Notes: generated by a model not told the origin, from the letters alone. A stretch of 25,652 bases of DNA from Pseudomonadota bacterium (GCA_023389425.1 JAEWEK010000297.1:1-25652), one strand, 5' to 3'. Shown: positions 1 through 8,342, counted from the stretch's first letter. A program made the numbers and translations.

Positions 1-23
1 CCGGCCTGCGCCGGGACGACGGT
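1..23 (-). repeat. REP-like palindromic element, reverse copy (left edge)
   Basis: The reverse complement reads accgtcgtcccggcgcaggc and onward, a GC-rich stem of the same family seen at 76-110, 8794-9000 and 11612-11716. It is cut by the window edge. It faces the forward copy at 76-110 and the two would pair as an inverted-repeat unit. Confidence 0.7.
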
Positions 24-75
24 ATTTGGGGTAACAATGAAAATGCGCGACAAAGCGTTCACCCGCCCACGTAAA

Positions 76-110
76 ACCGTCGTCCCGGCGAAGGCCGGGA
101 TCCATGCTGA
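76..110 (+). repeat. REP-like palindromic element, forward copy upstream of chrA
   Basis: It carries the core accgtcgtcccggcgaaggc followed by the tail atccatgctga. The same tail occurs in the copy at 11612-11645, so these two belong to one sub-type. The open frame through this repeat extends the chrA frame upstream, but that extension is only translated repeat. Confidence 0.75.
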
Positions 111-189
111 GCGTCCTTCCACGCGGCGCCAACACTTTCAAGCCCCCATTTGCTGTACGATTAACAACCTTCAAAGCGCACGCCGCCGA

Positions 190-1521
190 ATGCCCGAACC
201 CACCCTGCCCCGCCCCGCGCCCATCACCCTGCGCGAAGCCGTCCGGTACTGGCTGAAACTCGGCTTCATCAGCTTCGGCGGCCCGGCCGGCCAGATCGCG
301 CTGATGCACGCGGAGCTGGTCGAACGCCGCCGCTGGATCTCCGAGCGCCGCTTCCTCCACGCCCTCAACTACTGCATGCTGCTGCCCGGCCCGGAAGCGA
401 CCCAACTTGCGATCTACATCGGCTGGCTGCTGCACCGCACGCCAGGCGGCATCATCGCCGGCGTCCTGTTCGTGCTGCCCTCGCTCGCCATCCTGATCGG
501 CCTGTCGTGGATCTACATGGCTTTCGGCCACGTGCCCGCCGTCGCCGGCATCCTGTACGGGATCAAGCCGGCCGTGATCGCGATCGTGCTCGCCGCCGCG
601 TGGCGCATCGGTACCCGCACCATTCGCAACGCCACGCTCGCGTCCGTTGCCGCGCTGGCCCTCGTCGCCATCATGCTCGACGTGCCCTTCCCGCTGATCG
701 TCCTCGGCGCCGCGCTCGCCGGATGGTTCGGCGCACGCCGGTGGCCGCAGCGCTTCGCCCTCGGCGGCGCCCACGCGGGCCGCGACCTCTCCTACGGTCC
801 CGCCCTGATCGACGACGACACGCCGACGCCCGAACACGCCCAGTTTTCAATGCGCCGCCTGGCGACCATGGTGCTGGTCAGCTGCGCCCTCGCACTCGGC
901 TTGTGGATCGTGATTGCCTCGCTGTTCGGCATCCACGGCCCGCTCGCCCAGATGGGCTGGTTCTTCACCAAGACTGCCCTGCTGACCTTTGGCGGCGCCT
1001 ATGCAGTGCTGCCCTACGTGGTGCAAAACGCGGTCGAACACTACGGCTGGCTCAGCACCGCGCAGATGATCGACGGCCTCGCGCTCGGCGAAACCACGCC
1101 CGGCCCGCTCATCATGATCGTGGCCTTCGTCGGCTTCGTCGGCGGCTGGACCCACGCGCTGTTCGGCTCCAACGCACTGGCCTCCGCCGGCGCCGCCGGA
1201 GCGACGGTGGCCACGCTGTTCACCTTCATCCCGTCCTTCATGTTCATCCTGGCGGGCGGCCCGATCGTCGAATCCACGCGCGGCAACCTGCGCCTGACCG
1301 CGCCGCTCACTGCCATCTCGGCCGCGGTGGTCGGCGTCATCGCCAGCCTCGCGCTGTTCTTCGGCCGCCAGGTCTTCTTCGCCGGCGGCCAGCTGCAGCC
1401 GGCCGCGATCCTCATCTGCGCCGCGGCCTGCGTCGCGCTGTTCCGCTATCGCGTCGATACGATCAGGCTGATCCTCGCCTGTGCCGTCGCGGGCCTCGTG
1501 CTATCGTATCGGCATGGCTGA
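190..1521 (+). CDS. chrA: Chromate transporter family (CHR) membrane protein
   Basis: This is a 443-aa polytopic inner-membrane protein of the CHR family, whose characterised members export chromate; many homologues have unknown anion substrates. It has the two-domain long form. The N-terminal half has FISFGGPAGQ and LLPGPEATQLA, and the C-terminal half repeats the pattern with LLTFGGAYAVLPYV and ETTPGPLI. Long hydrophobic stretches lie between. I start it at ATG 190: the frame is open back to 37, but that part is low-complexity and crosses a REP element. No clear ribosome-binding site precedes 190. The stop codon lies inside the start of moaA (8-bp overlap), so the two are probably translationally coupled. 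That raises the possibility that the substrate is an oxyanion relevant to molybdenum metabolism, which is inference only. Confidence 0.9.
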   Translation: MPEPTLPRPAPITLREAVRYWLKLGFISFGGPAGQIALMHAELVERRRWISERRFLHALNYCMLLPGPEATQLAIYIGWLLHRTPGGIIAGVLFVLPSLAILIGLSWIYMAFGHVPAVAGILYGIKPAVIAIVLAAAWRIGTRTIRNATLASVAALALVAIMLDVPFPLIVLGAALAGWFGARRWPQRFALGGAHAGRDLSYGPALIDDDTPTPEHAQFSMRRLATMVLVSCALALGLWIVIASLFGIHGPLAQMGWFFTKTALLTFGGAYAVLPYVVQNAVEHYGWLSTAQMIDGLALGETTPGPLIMIVAFVGFVGGWTHALFGSNALASAGAAGATVATLFTFIPSFMFILAGGPIVESTRGNLRLTAPLTAISAAVVGVIASLALFFGRQVFFAGGQLQPAAILICAAACVALFRYRVDTIRLILACAVAGLVLSYRHG

Positions 1522-2623
1522 AAAAAACATCATGCTGGTCGACGACCGCGCCCGTGCGCTCGCCGTCCCAGCCATCCTCGACACGCCAACCGGCCGCGTA
1601 CAAGACGCGCTCGCGCGCCCGCTGCACGACCTGCGCATCTCGGTCACCGACCGCTGCAACTTTCGCTGCGTGTACTGCATGCCGAAAGAAGTGTTCGACA
1701 AGGACTACCCCTACCTGCCGCATTCTTCGCTGCTGTCGTTTGAAGAGATCACGCGCGTCGCCCGCCTGTTCGTCGAACACGGCGTCGAAAAGCTGCGCCT
1801 GACCGGCGGCGAACCGCTGCTGCGCAAGGACCTCGAGCGCCTCGTCGCCATGCTGCGCGAGCTGAAAACGCCCAGCGGCCGCCCGCTCGACCTCACGCTG
1901 ACCACCAACGCCTCCCTGCTGGCGCGCAAGGCGCGCGCACTCAAGGATGCGGGCCTTGACCGCGTCACGGTCTCGCTCGACGCGCTGGACGACGCCACCT
2001 TCCGCCGCATGAACGATGTCGACTTCGCGGTCGCCGATGTGCTCGAAGGCCTCGATGCCGCGCACGCCGTCGGCCTGGGCCCGATCAAGGTCAACATGGT
2101 GGTCAAGCGCGGCATGAACGACGACCAGATCCTGCCGATGGCGCGCCACTTCAAGGACTCGCCCTACATTTTGCGCTTCATCGAATTCATGGACGTGGGC
2201 GCATCGAACGGCTGGAACATGGCCGACGTGGTCCCTTCCAGCGAAGTGGTGCGGCGCATCGGCGCCGAGCTGCCGCTTGAACCCATCGCGGCCAACTACA
2301 CCGGCGAGACCGCGGAGCGCTGGCGCTACGTCGACGGCGGCGGCGAGATCGGCGTCATCTCCAGCGTCACCCACGCCTTCTGTCACGACTGCTCGCGCAT
2401 TCGTCTGTCCACCGAGGGCAAGCTGTATACCTGCCTGTTCGCATCGCGCGGTCACGACGTGCGCGCGCTGCTGCGCGAAGGCCGCAACGACCTCGAAATC
2501 TCCAACGCGATCGCGCAGCTCTGGCGCGTGCGCGCCGACCGCTACTCCGAAACCCGCACCATCAACACCGAGGGCCTGGTTCGCGGCGAGCGCAAAGTCG
2601 AAATGTCCTACATCGGCGGCTAG
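1514..2623 (+). CDS. moaA: GTP 3',8-cyclase MoaA (molybdenum cofactor biosynthesis)
   Basis: This radical-SAM enzyme makes the first step of molybdopterin synthesis, cyclising GTP (with MoaC) towards cyclic pyranopterin monophosphate. From ATG 1514 it is 369 aa, somewhat longer at the N-terminus than the typical length of about 330. The radical-SAM cluster motif CNFRCVYC places Cys at 48, 52 and 55. The SAM-binding GGEP is at about 98-101. The second 4Fe-4S cluster has Cys 290, 293 and 307 (CHDC then YTC). The chain ends in the Gly-Gly tail typical of active MoaA. The start overlaps the end of chrA; an in-frame ATG at 1532 is a possible alternative. mobA-moeA begins 3 bp after the stop, so this is an operon. 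Confidence 0.97.
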   Translation: MAEKNIMLVDDRARALAVPAILDTPTGRVQDALARPLHDLRISVTDRCNFRCVYCMPKEVFDKDYPYLPHSSLLSFEEITRVARLFVEHGVEKLRLTGGEPLLRKDLERLVAMLRELKTPSGRPLDLTLTTNASLLARKARALKDAGLDRVTVSLDALDDATFRRMNDVDFAVADVLEGLDAAHAVGLGPIKVNMVVKRGMNDDQILPMARHFKDSPYILRFIEFMDVGASNGWNMADVVPSSEVVRRIGAELPLEPIAANYTGETAERWRYVDGGGEIGVISSVTHAFCHDCSRIRLSTEGKLYTCLFASRGHDVRALLREGRNDLEISNAIAQLWRVRADRYSETRTINTEGLVRGERKVEMSYIGG

Positions 2624-2626
2624 AAC

Positions 2627-4561
2627 ATGACAAAGAACGAATCGATCAGTGGGCTGATCCTCGCTGGCGGGCGCGGTACGCGCATGGGCCACGTCGACAA
2701 AGGCCTGCAGCCTTTCCGCGGCAAACCGATGGCGGCGCACGTGCTGGAGCGCCTGGCGCCGCAAGTGGCCAGCGTCGCCATCAACGCCAACCAGAATCTC
2801 GATACCTGGCTCGGCTTCGGCGTGCCGGTCTGGCCCGACGACACGCCGGGTTTCGCCGGTCCGCTGGCCGGACTGGAAGCAGGCATGCGCCGCTGCGCCA
2901 CGCCGTATCTCCTCAGTGCCCCCTGCGATTCGCCTTTCGTGCCGGAGGATCTGGCACAGCGCCTGTTCGACGCCCTGCAGCGAGAAGGTGCGGATCTCGC
3001 ATTCGCCGCCACGCAAGAGCCGGGCAAGATGGTGCAGCCGCATCCCGTCTTCTGCCTCGTCCGTGCGGACCTGCAGCCCGTGCTGTCGGCCTACCTCGCC
3101 GCCGGCGGGCGCAAGATGGATGGCTGGTACAAGGAGCTGAAAGCGGTCGAAGTCCTGTTCGACGACGCCGACGCCTTCCGCAACATCAACACCCGCGAAG
3201 AACTCAATCAGCTCGATCCAGCTAATACGTCGTTCCCGCGCAGGGGCTCGGCGCCCCCCGGAGAACCCCATTTCGCCGACCAGCCCCAATCGCTCGCCCA
3301 AGTCGCCAGCTGCCTCGCAGGCTACGACCCCAACGCCCTCCCCGTCCGCGACGCCCAACGCATCATCCGCGACTTCGTCACTCCCGTACGCGGCATCGAA
3401 CAAGTCGCGCTCCGCTCGTCGCTCGGCCGCGTGCTCGCGCAAGACATCATCTCCACCATCAACGTCCCCGCTCACGACAACTCCGCGATGGACGGCTTCG
3501 CCTTGCGCGGCAGCGAGCTGCGGCCGGACGCACCGACCACGTTGCGCGTGATCGCCACGGTCTACGCCGGCCGTCCCTGCGAACTTGTCCCCGGCCCCGG
3601 CGAATGCGTGCGCATCATGACCGGCGGCGTCATGCCAGCGGGATGCGACAGCGTCGTTCCGCAGGAATTCGTCGGCGCCGACAGCGACGACAGCGTCACC
3701 ATCCCGCCAGGCGTCATCCGCACCGGCGACAACAGGCGCCTCGCCGGAGAAGACCTGAAGGCGGGCAGCGCCGCGCTCCGCACAGGCAAGGTGATCCGCC
3801 CCGCGGATCTGGGCATGCTCGCCTCGCTCGCGGTGGCCGAAGTGCCGGTGCGGCGCCGCCTGCGCGTCGCCTTTTTCTCGACCGGCGACGAGCTGCGTTC
3901 GATCGGCCAGCCGCTGGACGAAGGCTGCGTCTACGACAGCAACCGCTACACGATCTACGGCATGCTGCAGCGGCTCGGCTGCGACATCATCGACATGGGC
4001 ATCGTGCGCGACGATCCGCAGGCGCTGGAGGACGCGCTGCGCACCGCCTGCGAAAACGCGGACGCCATCGTCACTTCCGGCGGCGTATCGGTCGGCGCGG
4101 CGGACTACACCAAGCAGGTGATGGCCAGGCTGGGCGACGTCACCTTCTGGAAGATCGGCATGCGGCCGGGCCGCCCGCTGGCGTTTGGGCGCATCGCATC
4201 CGGCGCACGTAGCGCCTACCTGTTCGGCCTGCCGGGCAATCCAGTCGCGGTCATGGTCTCGTTTTACTTCTTCGCCCGCGACGCGCTGCTGCGCATGATG
4301 GGCGCGGAGGCCCCGCTGGAACTGCTGAAGGCACGTTCGGCGGACGCGATCCGCAAGAAGCCGGGCCGCACGGAATACCAGCGCGGCATCCTCTCGCGCG
4401 GCGACGACGGCATACCGCAGGTGCGCATCACCGGCTTGCAAGGATCGGGCATCCTGCGCTCGATGTCCGAGGCGAACTGCATGGTGGTGCTGCACGACGA
4501 ACAGGGCAGCGTCGCCGCCGGCGACATGGTTGACGTGCTGTTGTTCGAAGGGCTGGTGTAA
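2627..4561 (+). CDS. mobA-moeA: Fused MobA-MoeA: molybdenum cofactor guanylyltransferase / molybdopterin molybdenumtransferase
   Basis: This is a single 644-aa frame with two enzymes. Residues 1 to about 197 are MobA, which adds GMP to Moco: it has the nucleotide-binding LILAGGRGTRMGHVDKGLQ near the start and the APCDSPF motif at about 98-104. Residues of about 220-644 are MoeA, which inserts molybdate into adenylylated molybdopterin: NSAMDGFALRG, MTGGVMPAGCDSV, GDNRRLAGEDL, FFSTGDEL, TSGGVSVGAADY, GMRPGRPLAFG and FGLPGNPVAVMVSF. The two are usually separate genes. The linker (about residues 200-217) is encoded by a REP element at 3226-3277. No ATG, GTG or TTG in frame lies between the linker and the conserved start of MoeA, so MoeA appears able to be made only as part of the fusion. 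Translation probably couples to moaA (3-bp gap). Confidence 0.93.
   Translation: MTKNESISGLILAGGRGTRMGHVDKGLQPFRGKPMAAHVLERLAPQVASVAINANQNLDTWLGFGVPVWPDDTPGFAGPLAGLEAGMRRCATPYLLSAPCDSPFVPEDLAQRLFDALQREGADLAFAATQEPGKMVQPHPVFCLVRADLQPVLSAYLAAGGRKMDGWYKELKAVEVLFDDADAFRNINTREELNQLDPANTSFPRRGSAPPGEPHFADQPQSLAQVASCLAGYDPNALPVRDAQRIIRDFVTPVRGIEQVALRSSLGRVLAQDIISTINVPAHDNSAMDGFALRGSELRPDAPTTLRVIATVYAGRPCELVPGPGECVRIMTGGVMPAGCDSVVPQEFVGADSDDSVTIPPGVIRTGDNRRLAGEDLKAGSAALRTGKVIRPADLGMLASLAVAEVPVRRRLRVAFFSTGDELRSIGQPLDEGCVYDSNRYTIYGMLQRLGCDIIDMGIVRDDPQALEDALRTACENADAIVTSGGVSVGAADYTKQVMARLGDVTFWKIGMRPGRPLAFGRIASGARSAYLFGLPGNPVAVMVSFYFFARDALLRMMGAEAPLELLKARSADAIRKKPGRTEYQRGILSRGDDGIPQVRITGLQGSGILRSMSEANCMVVLHDEQGSVAAGDMVDVLLFEGLV
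3226..3277 (+). repeat. REP-like element inside the mobA-moeA coding sequence
   Basis: The first 20 bases, atacgtcgttcccgcgcagg, are identical to the intergenic copy starting at 8965. The end, gaaccccatttcgcc, closely matches that copy's end. Between them is a longer, GC-rich loop with its own small GGGGC/GCCCC stem. The copy stays in frame and codes for the linker residues from about T201 to A216. Confidence 0.85.
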
Positions 4562-5263
4562 ATGCGCCTTGCGACCGCTGTACCCGTGCTGCTGTTGTGC
4601 GCCGCCGTGAACGCGATAGCCCAGGTCACCGACGATGCCGCCACGGCAGGCATGCCCTGCTCCGGGGCCATCATCTGGAACCTGACGCACCCGGAAGAAT
4701 CGGACCAGGCGATGGACAGCCGCGACGCCGCACGCACGTTCGGCGATGCCGCGCTGCGCGCCGAACTTTCGGCGCGCGTCAAGAAGGACCAGGACGCGCG
4801 CAAGGCCATGCTGCACGACGCCGCAGACAACCGGACTTCGCGCGCAGTGCGGGAGATCGACAAGGACAACATCAAATGGTTGTACACGCTCGTGACCACC
4901 CGTGGCTTTCCGACCGTCGCGGAAGTCGGCGAGCGCGGCGTGAACGATGCCTGGCTGCTGGCCCATCATGCCGACCTCGCGCCGCGCTTCCAGGCCCAGT
5001 TGCTGCCGATACTGGAGCAGCGCCATCGTGACGGCGAGCTAAGCGCGAACAACCTGGCCCGCTTCACTGACCGCGTGCTGAAAGCGCAAGACAAACCGCA
5101 GCGCTACGGCACCCAATTCCCGCCCGAGGAATGGGCCACCGCACACTTCGGCCTGCCAAGCGACGAAGCCGTGCGCGAAGTGGACGCGAACCGGCGCGCG
5201 CTAGCCTTGATGCCGCTGGCCGATTACGTCTGCATGATGAGTTATTACCGGCGCCCTCGCTAA
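4562..5263 (+). CDS. Exported hypothetical protein, DUF6624-like
   Basis: This is a 233-aa protein with a clear Sec signal peptide (MRLATAVPVLLLCAAVNAIA, probable cleavage after residue 20) and no later membrane span, so it is probably periplasmic or secreted. The central and C-terminal part has WLLAHHADLAPRFQ, LTD-like ARFTDRVLKAQDKPQRYGTQF, a pattern I associate with the DUF6624 family; no biochemical function is known to me. The conserved His and Asp residues there might be functional, which is a guess. It starts at the base directly after the mobA-moeA stop, so it is in the same transcript, though nothing in it suggests a role in Moco synthesis. It could simply be a read-through passenger. 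Confidence 0.8.
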   Translation: MRLATAVPVLLLCAAVNAIAQVTDDAATAGMPCSGAIIWNLTHPEESDQAMDSRDAARTFGDAALRAELSARVKKDQDARKAMLHDAADNRTSRAVREIDKDNIKWLYTLVTTRGFPTVAEVGERGVNDAWLLAHHADLAPRFQAQLLPILEQRHRDGELSANNLARFTDRVLKAQDKPQRYGTQFPPEEWATAHFGLPSDEAVREVDANRRALALMPLADYVCMMSYYRRPR

Positions 5264-5425
5264 GCCATATTCGAAAGCCTGATCTGTGCTTTGACACTCA
5301 CGATGTGTCTCATAGAAGTGACATTATGAATTATAACGCCACATCTATGGGACTACCATGAGATTCTCGTGCTCGTAGATAATGCCTTATATGGCATAAT
5401 GACTTATCTATGAATCGAGGTAATC
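5264..5425 (+). promoter_or_regulatory. AT-rich hipBA promoter/operator region with palindromes
   Basis: This 162-bp gap is much richer in A/T than its surroundings. An imperfect palindrome, ataatgcc-ttatat-ggcataat (5379-5400, one mismatched pair), sits just before the hipB start. A second, offset inverted pair is tagataa (5376-5382) and ttatcta (5404-5410). HipB proteins bind palindromes in their own promoter, so these are operator candidates. A TTGACA hexamer lies at 5291-5296, but no good -10 box is at the right distance. A GAGG ribosome-binding site (5417-5420) precedes ATG 5426 by 5 bases. Confidence 0.5.
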
Positions 5426-5761
5426 ATGCCTAAAAAGCTCTCCTCTGCTGAAACCTGGCCAACCCTGGTGCACGAGCGACTGACGATATGGGGAAAATGC
5501 ATTCGTACACAGCGGCTCCGCCAGCGTATCACCGTCGCGGACCTTTGCTCACGCCTCGGCGTATCACGAACGACGCTGATGCGGCTGGAAAGCGGGGATC
5601 CCGGCGCGAGTGCAGGCGCATACCTGACAGCACTTCTGGCGCTCGGCGTCGCTGACGTGGCGGCGCCCGCGCTGCCTGCCGAGCTTTGGCAGGGCGACTT
5701 CGGGCACCGCGTCAAACTGAGCCGGCACGAAAAGGGCCAAGGCGATGACGAGTATTTTTAA
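5426..5761 (+). CDS. HipB-like antitoxin, XRE-family helix-turn-helix regulator
   Basis: This 111-aa protein carries one helix-turn-helix of the Xre/Cro type at about residues 26-70 (IRTQRLRQRITVADLCSRLG, then VSRTTLMRLESG). It overlaps the hipA-like gene by 17 bp, the usual layout of hipBA-type toxin-antitoxin loci. The expected role is to bind its own promoter palindromes, bind HipA, and neutralise it. The C-terminal tail (about residues 85-111) is polar and probably flexible. Confidence 0.85.
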   Translation: MPKKLSSAETWPTLVHERLTIWGKCIRTQRLRQRITVADLCSRLGVSRTTLMRLESGDPGASAGAYLTALLALGVADVAAPALPAELWQGDFGHRVKLSRHEKGQGDDEYF

Positions 5762-6995
5762 GCCCTTATTCGTGTATTTGCAACGTCCTGATACCGGCGA
5801 TTGGGTAACGGTAGGCCGTTACAAAAAAGGCGATGCTGACCAGGGTTTCTTCAAATACGCTCCGTCCTACGTGGATGCCGGCCTGGCCTGGGCCATCGAC
5901 CCGGCGAACCTGCCGTTTTTACCGGATACCGAGGTCCTCGCACCGCGCTATCACGGCCTGCACGACGTTCTGCGGGATGCCTGTCCTGACGCCTGGGGCC
6001 AGGCCTTGCTGCGCCGCGAATTCAATATCCCCGAGGGTGCGCCTCCGCTTCAATATCTGCTTAAAGCCAGCAACATGGACCGTTGGGGTGCGCTCGCAGT
6101 CGGGCCCAACCCCAAACCGCCGGCCGCGAAGATGAGCGCGCCCAGCCTGCCGCAACTCAACGAGGTCGTCGAAGAATTGGCCGCTCTAGCGGAGCGCCGG
6201 CCTGCTGTGCGGCCACGGATTCGCGCCAGGCTTATTCAGACAGCCAGCGTCGGAGGCGCACGGCCGAAAGCGACGGTGCTGGACGAGCAGGGGCAATTCT
6301 GGCTGGTCAAACCGGAGCTCGCCACCGATCCCGCCAACATCCCCTTGCTGGAACATGTTGCTCAGCAATGGGGCGCTGCAAGCGGCTTGAACTTCGCACC
6401 AACCGGGTTCCACCCTGCTGCTGCCGGCCGCAGCACGGTTCGCGTTTTGCGATTCGACCGCGAGGGTCGGCAGCGCCATATGTGCGTCAGCGCGGCATCG
6501 CTGCTGCAAGCAGAATATCCCGGGCTATTGCAGACTGACCGCTGGAGCTATCCACGCTTGGCCGAAGAGTTGCGTTTGTCGGGTGCGCCCGTGGACGACC
6601 GTATCGAGCTGTTTGGCCGCATGATTTTTAACGCGGTCTGCGGCAATGACGACGACCACGTGCGCAACCACGCGATTGTCTATCGCGCGAACGAACGCCG
6701 CTGGAGACTGGCGCCTGCCTTCGATGTCGTACCCAATCCAGTAGACACGCCCGCCGCGCTGCACATGCAGCTATCCATTGGCCGCTTCGATATTTCCAGG
6801 GACGCCGCCCTGGCCGACGCCCACCGGTTTGGATTTGGAAGCCAGGTCGATGCCGCCACCTACCTCGACGGCCTGCTCGCGCGGATCACGGCGGGCTTCG
6901 AGCACGTCGCGCCATGGCTCGATCAAGACTGGCGGGCATTACTGCATGAGCGGCTGGCCTACAACGTGGGTATCCTCGGCCGGCACCACCCATGA
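5745..6995 (+). CDS. hipA: HipA-family serine/threonine kinase toxin
   Basis: This is a 416-aa HipA-fold kinase, close to the E. coli HipA length of 440. The glycine-rich ATP loop is SVGGARPK at 168-175, with Ser168 at the position of the E. coli autophosphorylated Ser150. Lys189 (WLVKPE) is the likely ATP-binding lysine. The catalytic segment GNDDDHVRNHA (300-310) gives Asp303 and Asn308. LAPAFDVVP (322-330) gives the metal-binding Asp327. All key residues are present, so it should be active. Well-studied HipA phosphorylates glutamyl-tRNA synthetase, stalling translation and promoting persistence; other HipA homologues have other targets, so the substrate here is open. It is co-transcribed with the HipB-like gene and converges on rmuC with a 31-bp gap. 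Confidence 0.9.
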   Translation: MTSIFKPLFVYLQRPDTGDWVTVGRYKKGDADQGFFKYAPSYVDAGLAWAIDPANLPFLPDTEVLAPRYHGLHDVLRDACPDAWGQALLRREFNIPEGAPPLQYLLKASNMDRWGALAVGPNPKPPAAKMSAPSLPQLNEVVEELAALAERRPAVRPRIRARLIQTASVGGARPKATVLDEQGQFWLVKPELATDPANIPLLEHVAQQWGAASGLNFAPTGFHPAAAGRSTVRVLRFDREGRQRHMCVSAASLLQAEYPGLLQTDRWSYPRLAEELRLSGAPVDDRIELFGRMIFNAVCGNDDDHVRNHAIVYRANERRWRLAPAFDVVPNPVDTPAALHMQLSIGRFDISRDAALADAHRFGFGSQVDAATYLDGLLARITAGFEHVAPWLDQDWRALLHERLAYNVGILGRHHP

Positions 6996-7024
6996 CCGCG
7001 ATGCTTTTACGCTAAAAAACGCGG
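6996..7024. terminator. Weak hairpin between convergent hipA and rmuC
   Basis: CCGCG (6996-7000) can pair with CGCGG (7020-7024), with an inner TTTTA-CGC-TAAAA stem at 7005-7017. It fills the whole gap between two converging genes and could act in both directions, but there is no proper U-tract outside the stem. Confidence 0.3.
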
Positions 7025-7026
7025 GA

Positions 7027-8340
7027 TCAGTCGTCGGCTTCCACCGGCTCGGTCCCCAGCATCAGTTGCGCCGCCTCGCTCGGCAGCGCCTCGACCGATT
7101 TCAGCTTGCGTGCCATGGCGCGGCTGCGCACTTCGGCGCTTTCGATGTTCTTCGCGGCGCGCTCCAGCGTAAGCTTGGTCGCCGCGAGCACGTCGCCGAA
7201 TTTGCCGAACTCGGTTTTCACCGCGCCCAGCACCTGCCACACTTCGGACGAGCGCTTCTCCAGCGCCAGGGTGCGGAAGCCCATCTGCAGGCTGTTGAGA
7301 AGCGCCGTCAGCGTGGACGGCCCCGCGACCATCACGCGCAGTGTGCGCTGCAGTTCATCGGCCAGGCCGGGGCGGCGCATCACTTCGGCGTACAGGCCTT
7401 CGGTCGGCAGGAACAGGATCGCGAAATCGGTGGTCTGCGGCGGCGACACGTACTTCTCGCAGATCGTTTTCGCCTCGACCCGCACCGCGCGTTCCAACTC
7501 GCCGCCGAACCTGGCGACGCCGTCGGCGTCCGCGTGTTCCGCCGCCTCGACGAGCCGTTCGTACTGCTCTTTCGGGAACTTGGCATCGATCGGCAGCCAC
7601 AGCGGCGGGCCGCCTTCCGTTGCGCCGGGCAGCTTGATCGCGAATTCGACGCGGGCATTGGTGCCGGCCACCGTCTCGACGTTGCGCGCGTATTGGTCGA
7701 CGGTGAGCACCTGCTCGAGCAGCATCTCCAGCTGAACCTCGCCCCACGTGCCGCGCGTCTTCACATTGGTCAGCACGCGCTTGAGGTCACCGACGCCGAC
7801 GGCGAGCTGCTGCATTTCGCCCAGGCCCTGATGCACCTTCTCCAACCGTTCGGAAACGTGGCGGAAGGATTCGGTCAGGCGCGTTTCGAGCGTCGCGTGC
7901 AGTTTCTCGTCGACGGTCTGGCGCATCTCCTCCAGGCGCTTGGCGTTGTCGTGCTGAAGATCGCCGATCTTCGCTTCGAGCGTCGCGCGCACTTCGGCCA
8001 TGCGCTGCGCGTTCGACTCCGTCAGCGTCGACAATGCCTGGTTCAGCGTGTCGGCGAAGCGCTTGAGCGCCCGCGCCTGTTCTTCGCGGCCGCCGGCGGA
8101 TTGCACCTGGATCTGCTGGCGCATCGCCTCAAGCTGCTGCACGATCGCGGCCTGGTTCTGTGCGAGATGGGCCGACAGTTCCTGCCGCGTGCCCTGCGCG
8201 CTGGCCTGCATTTCGAGACGCAACTCGCGCTCCATCCGTTCGAACTGCGCGCCGCCGCGGCCGCGCAGCAGCGCCAACAGCTGGAGGACGACGATGGCGA
8301 GCAAAGCGCCGGCGAGGATCAGGAACTGGGTATCGGTCAT
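7027..8340 (-). CDS. rmuC: RmuC-family DNA recombination protein
   Basis: This 437-aa protein is predicted to be membrane-anchored: one hydrophobic segment at about 5-25 (FLILAGALLAIVVLQLLALL) is followed by a long coiled-coil of about residues 35-190 and the RmuC nuclease-like domain from about 195. Family marks include GTWGEVQLE at 207-215, IDAKFP and FLPTEGLYAEV. E. coli RmuC limits inversions at short inverted repeats; its biochemical activity is not well established. The start is 2 bp downstream of the stop of the truncated haemoglobin gene, so the two are co-transcribed. A repeat-inversion suppressor in a window rich in inverted repeats is suggestive only. Confidence 0.95.
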   Translation of the reverse strand: MTDTQFLILAGALLAIVVLQLLALLRGRGGAQFERMERELRLEMQASAQGTRQELSAHLAQNQAAIVQQLEAMRQQIQVQSAGGREEQARALKRFADTLNQALSTLTESNAQRMAEVRATLEAKIGDLQHDNAKRLEEMRQTVDEKLHATLETRLTESFRHVSERLEKVHQGLGEMQQLAVGVGDLKRVLTNVKTRGTWGEVQLEMLLEQVLTVDQYARNVETVAGTNARVEFAIKLPGATEGGPPLWLPIDAKFPKEQYERLVEAAEHADADGVARFGGELERAVRVEAKTICEKYVSPPQTTDFAILFLPTEGLYAEVMRRPGLADELQRTLRVMVAGPSTLTALLNSLQMGFRTLALEKRSSEVWQVLGAVKTEFGKFGDVLAATKLTLERAAKNIESAEVRSRAMARKLKSVEALPSEAAQLMLGTEPVEADD

Positions 8341-8342
8341 GG

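Noticed and set aside
37..189. Upstream extension of chrA to the ATG at 37
   Set aside because: It translates a REP element and has no transporter-like sequence; the family N-terminus begins after 190.
1463..5026. A 1187-codon open frame on the - strand opposite moaA and mobA-moeA
   Set aside because: It is a shadow of high-GC third positions; it is rich in Arg, Ala, His and Gly with no domain pattern, and the + strand genes have full family motifs.
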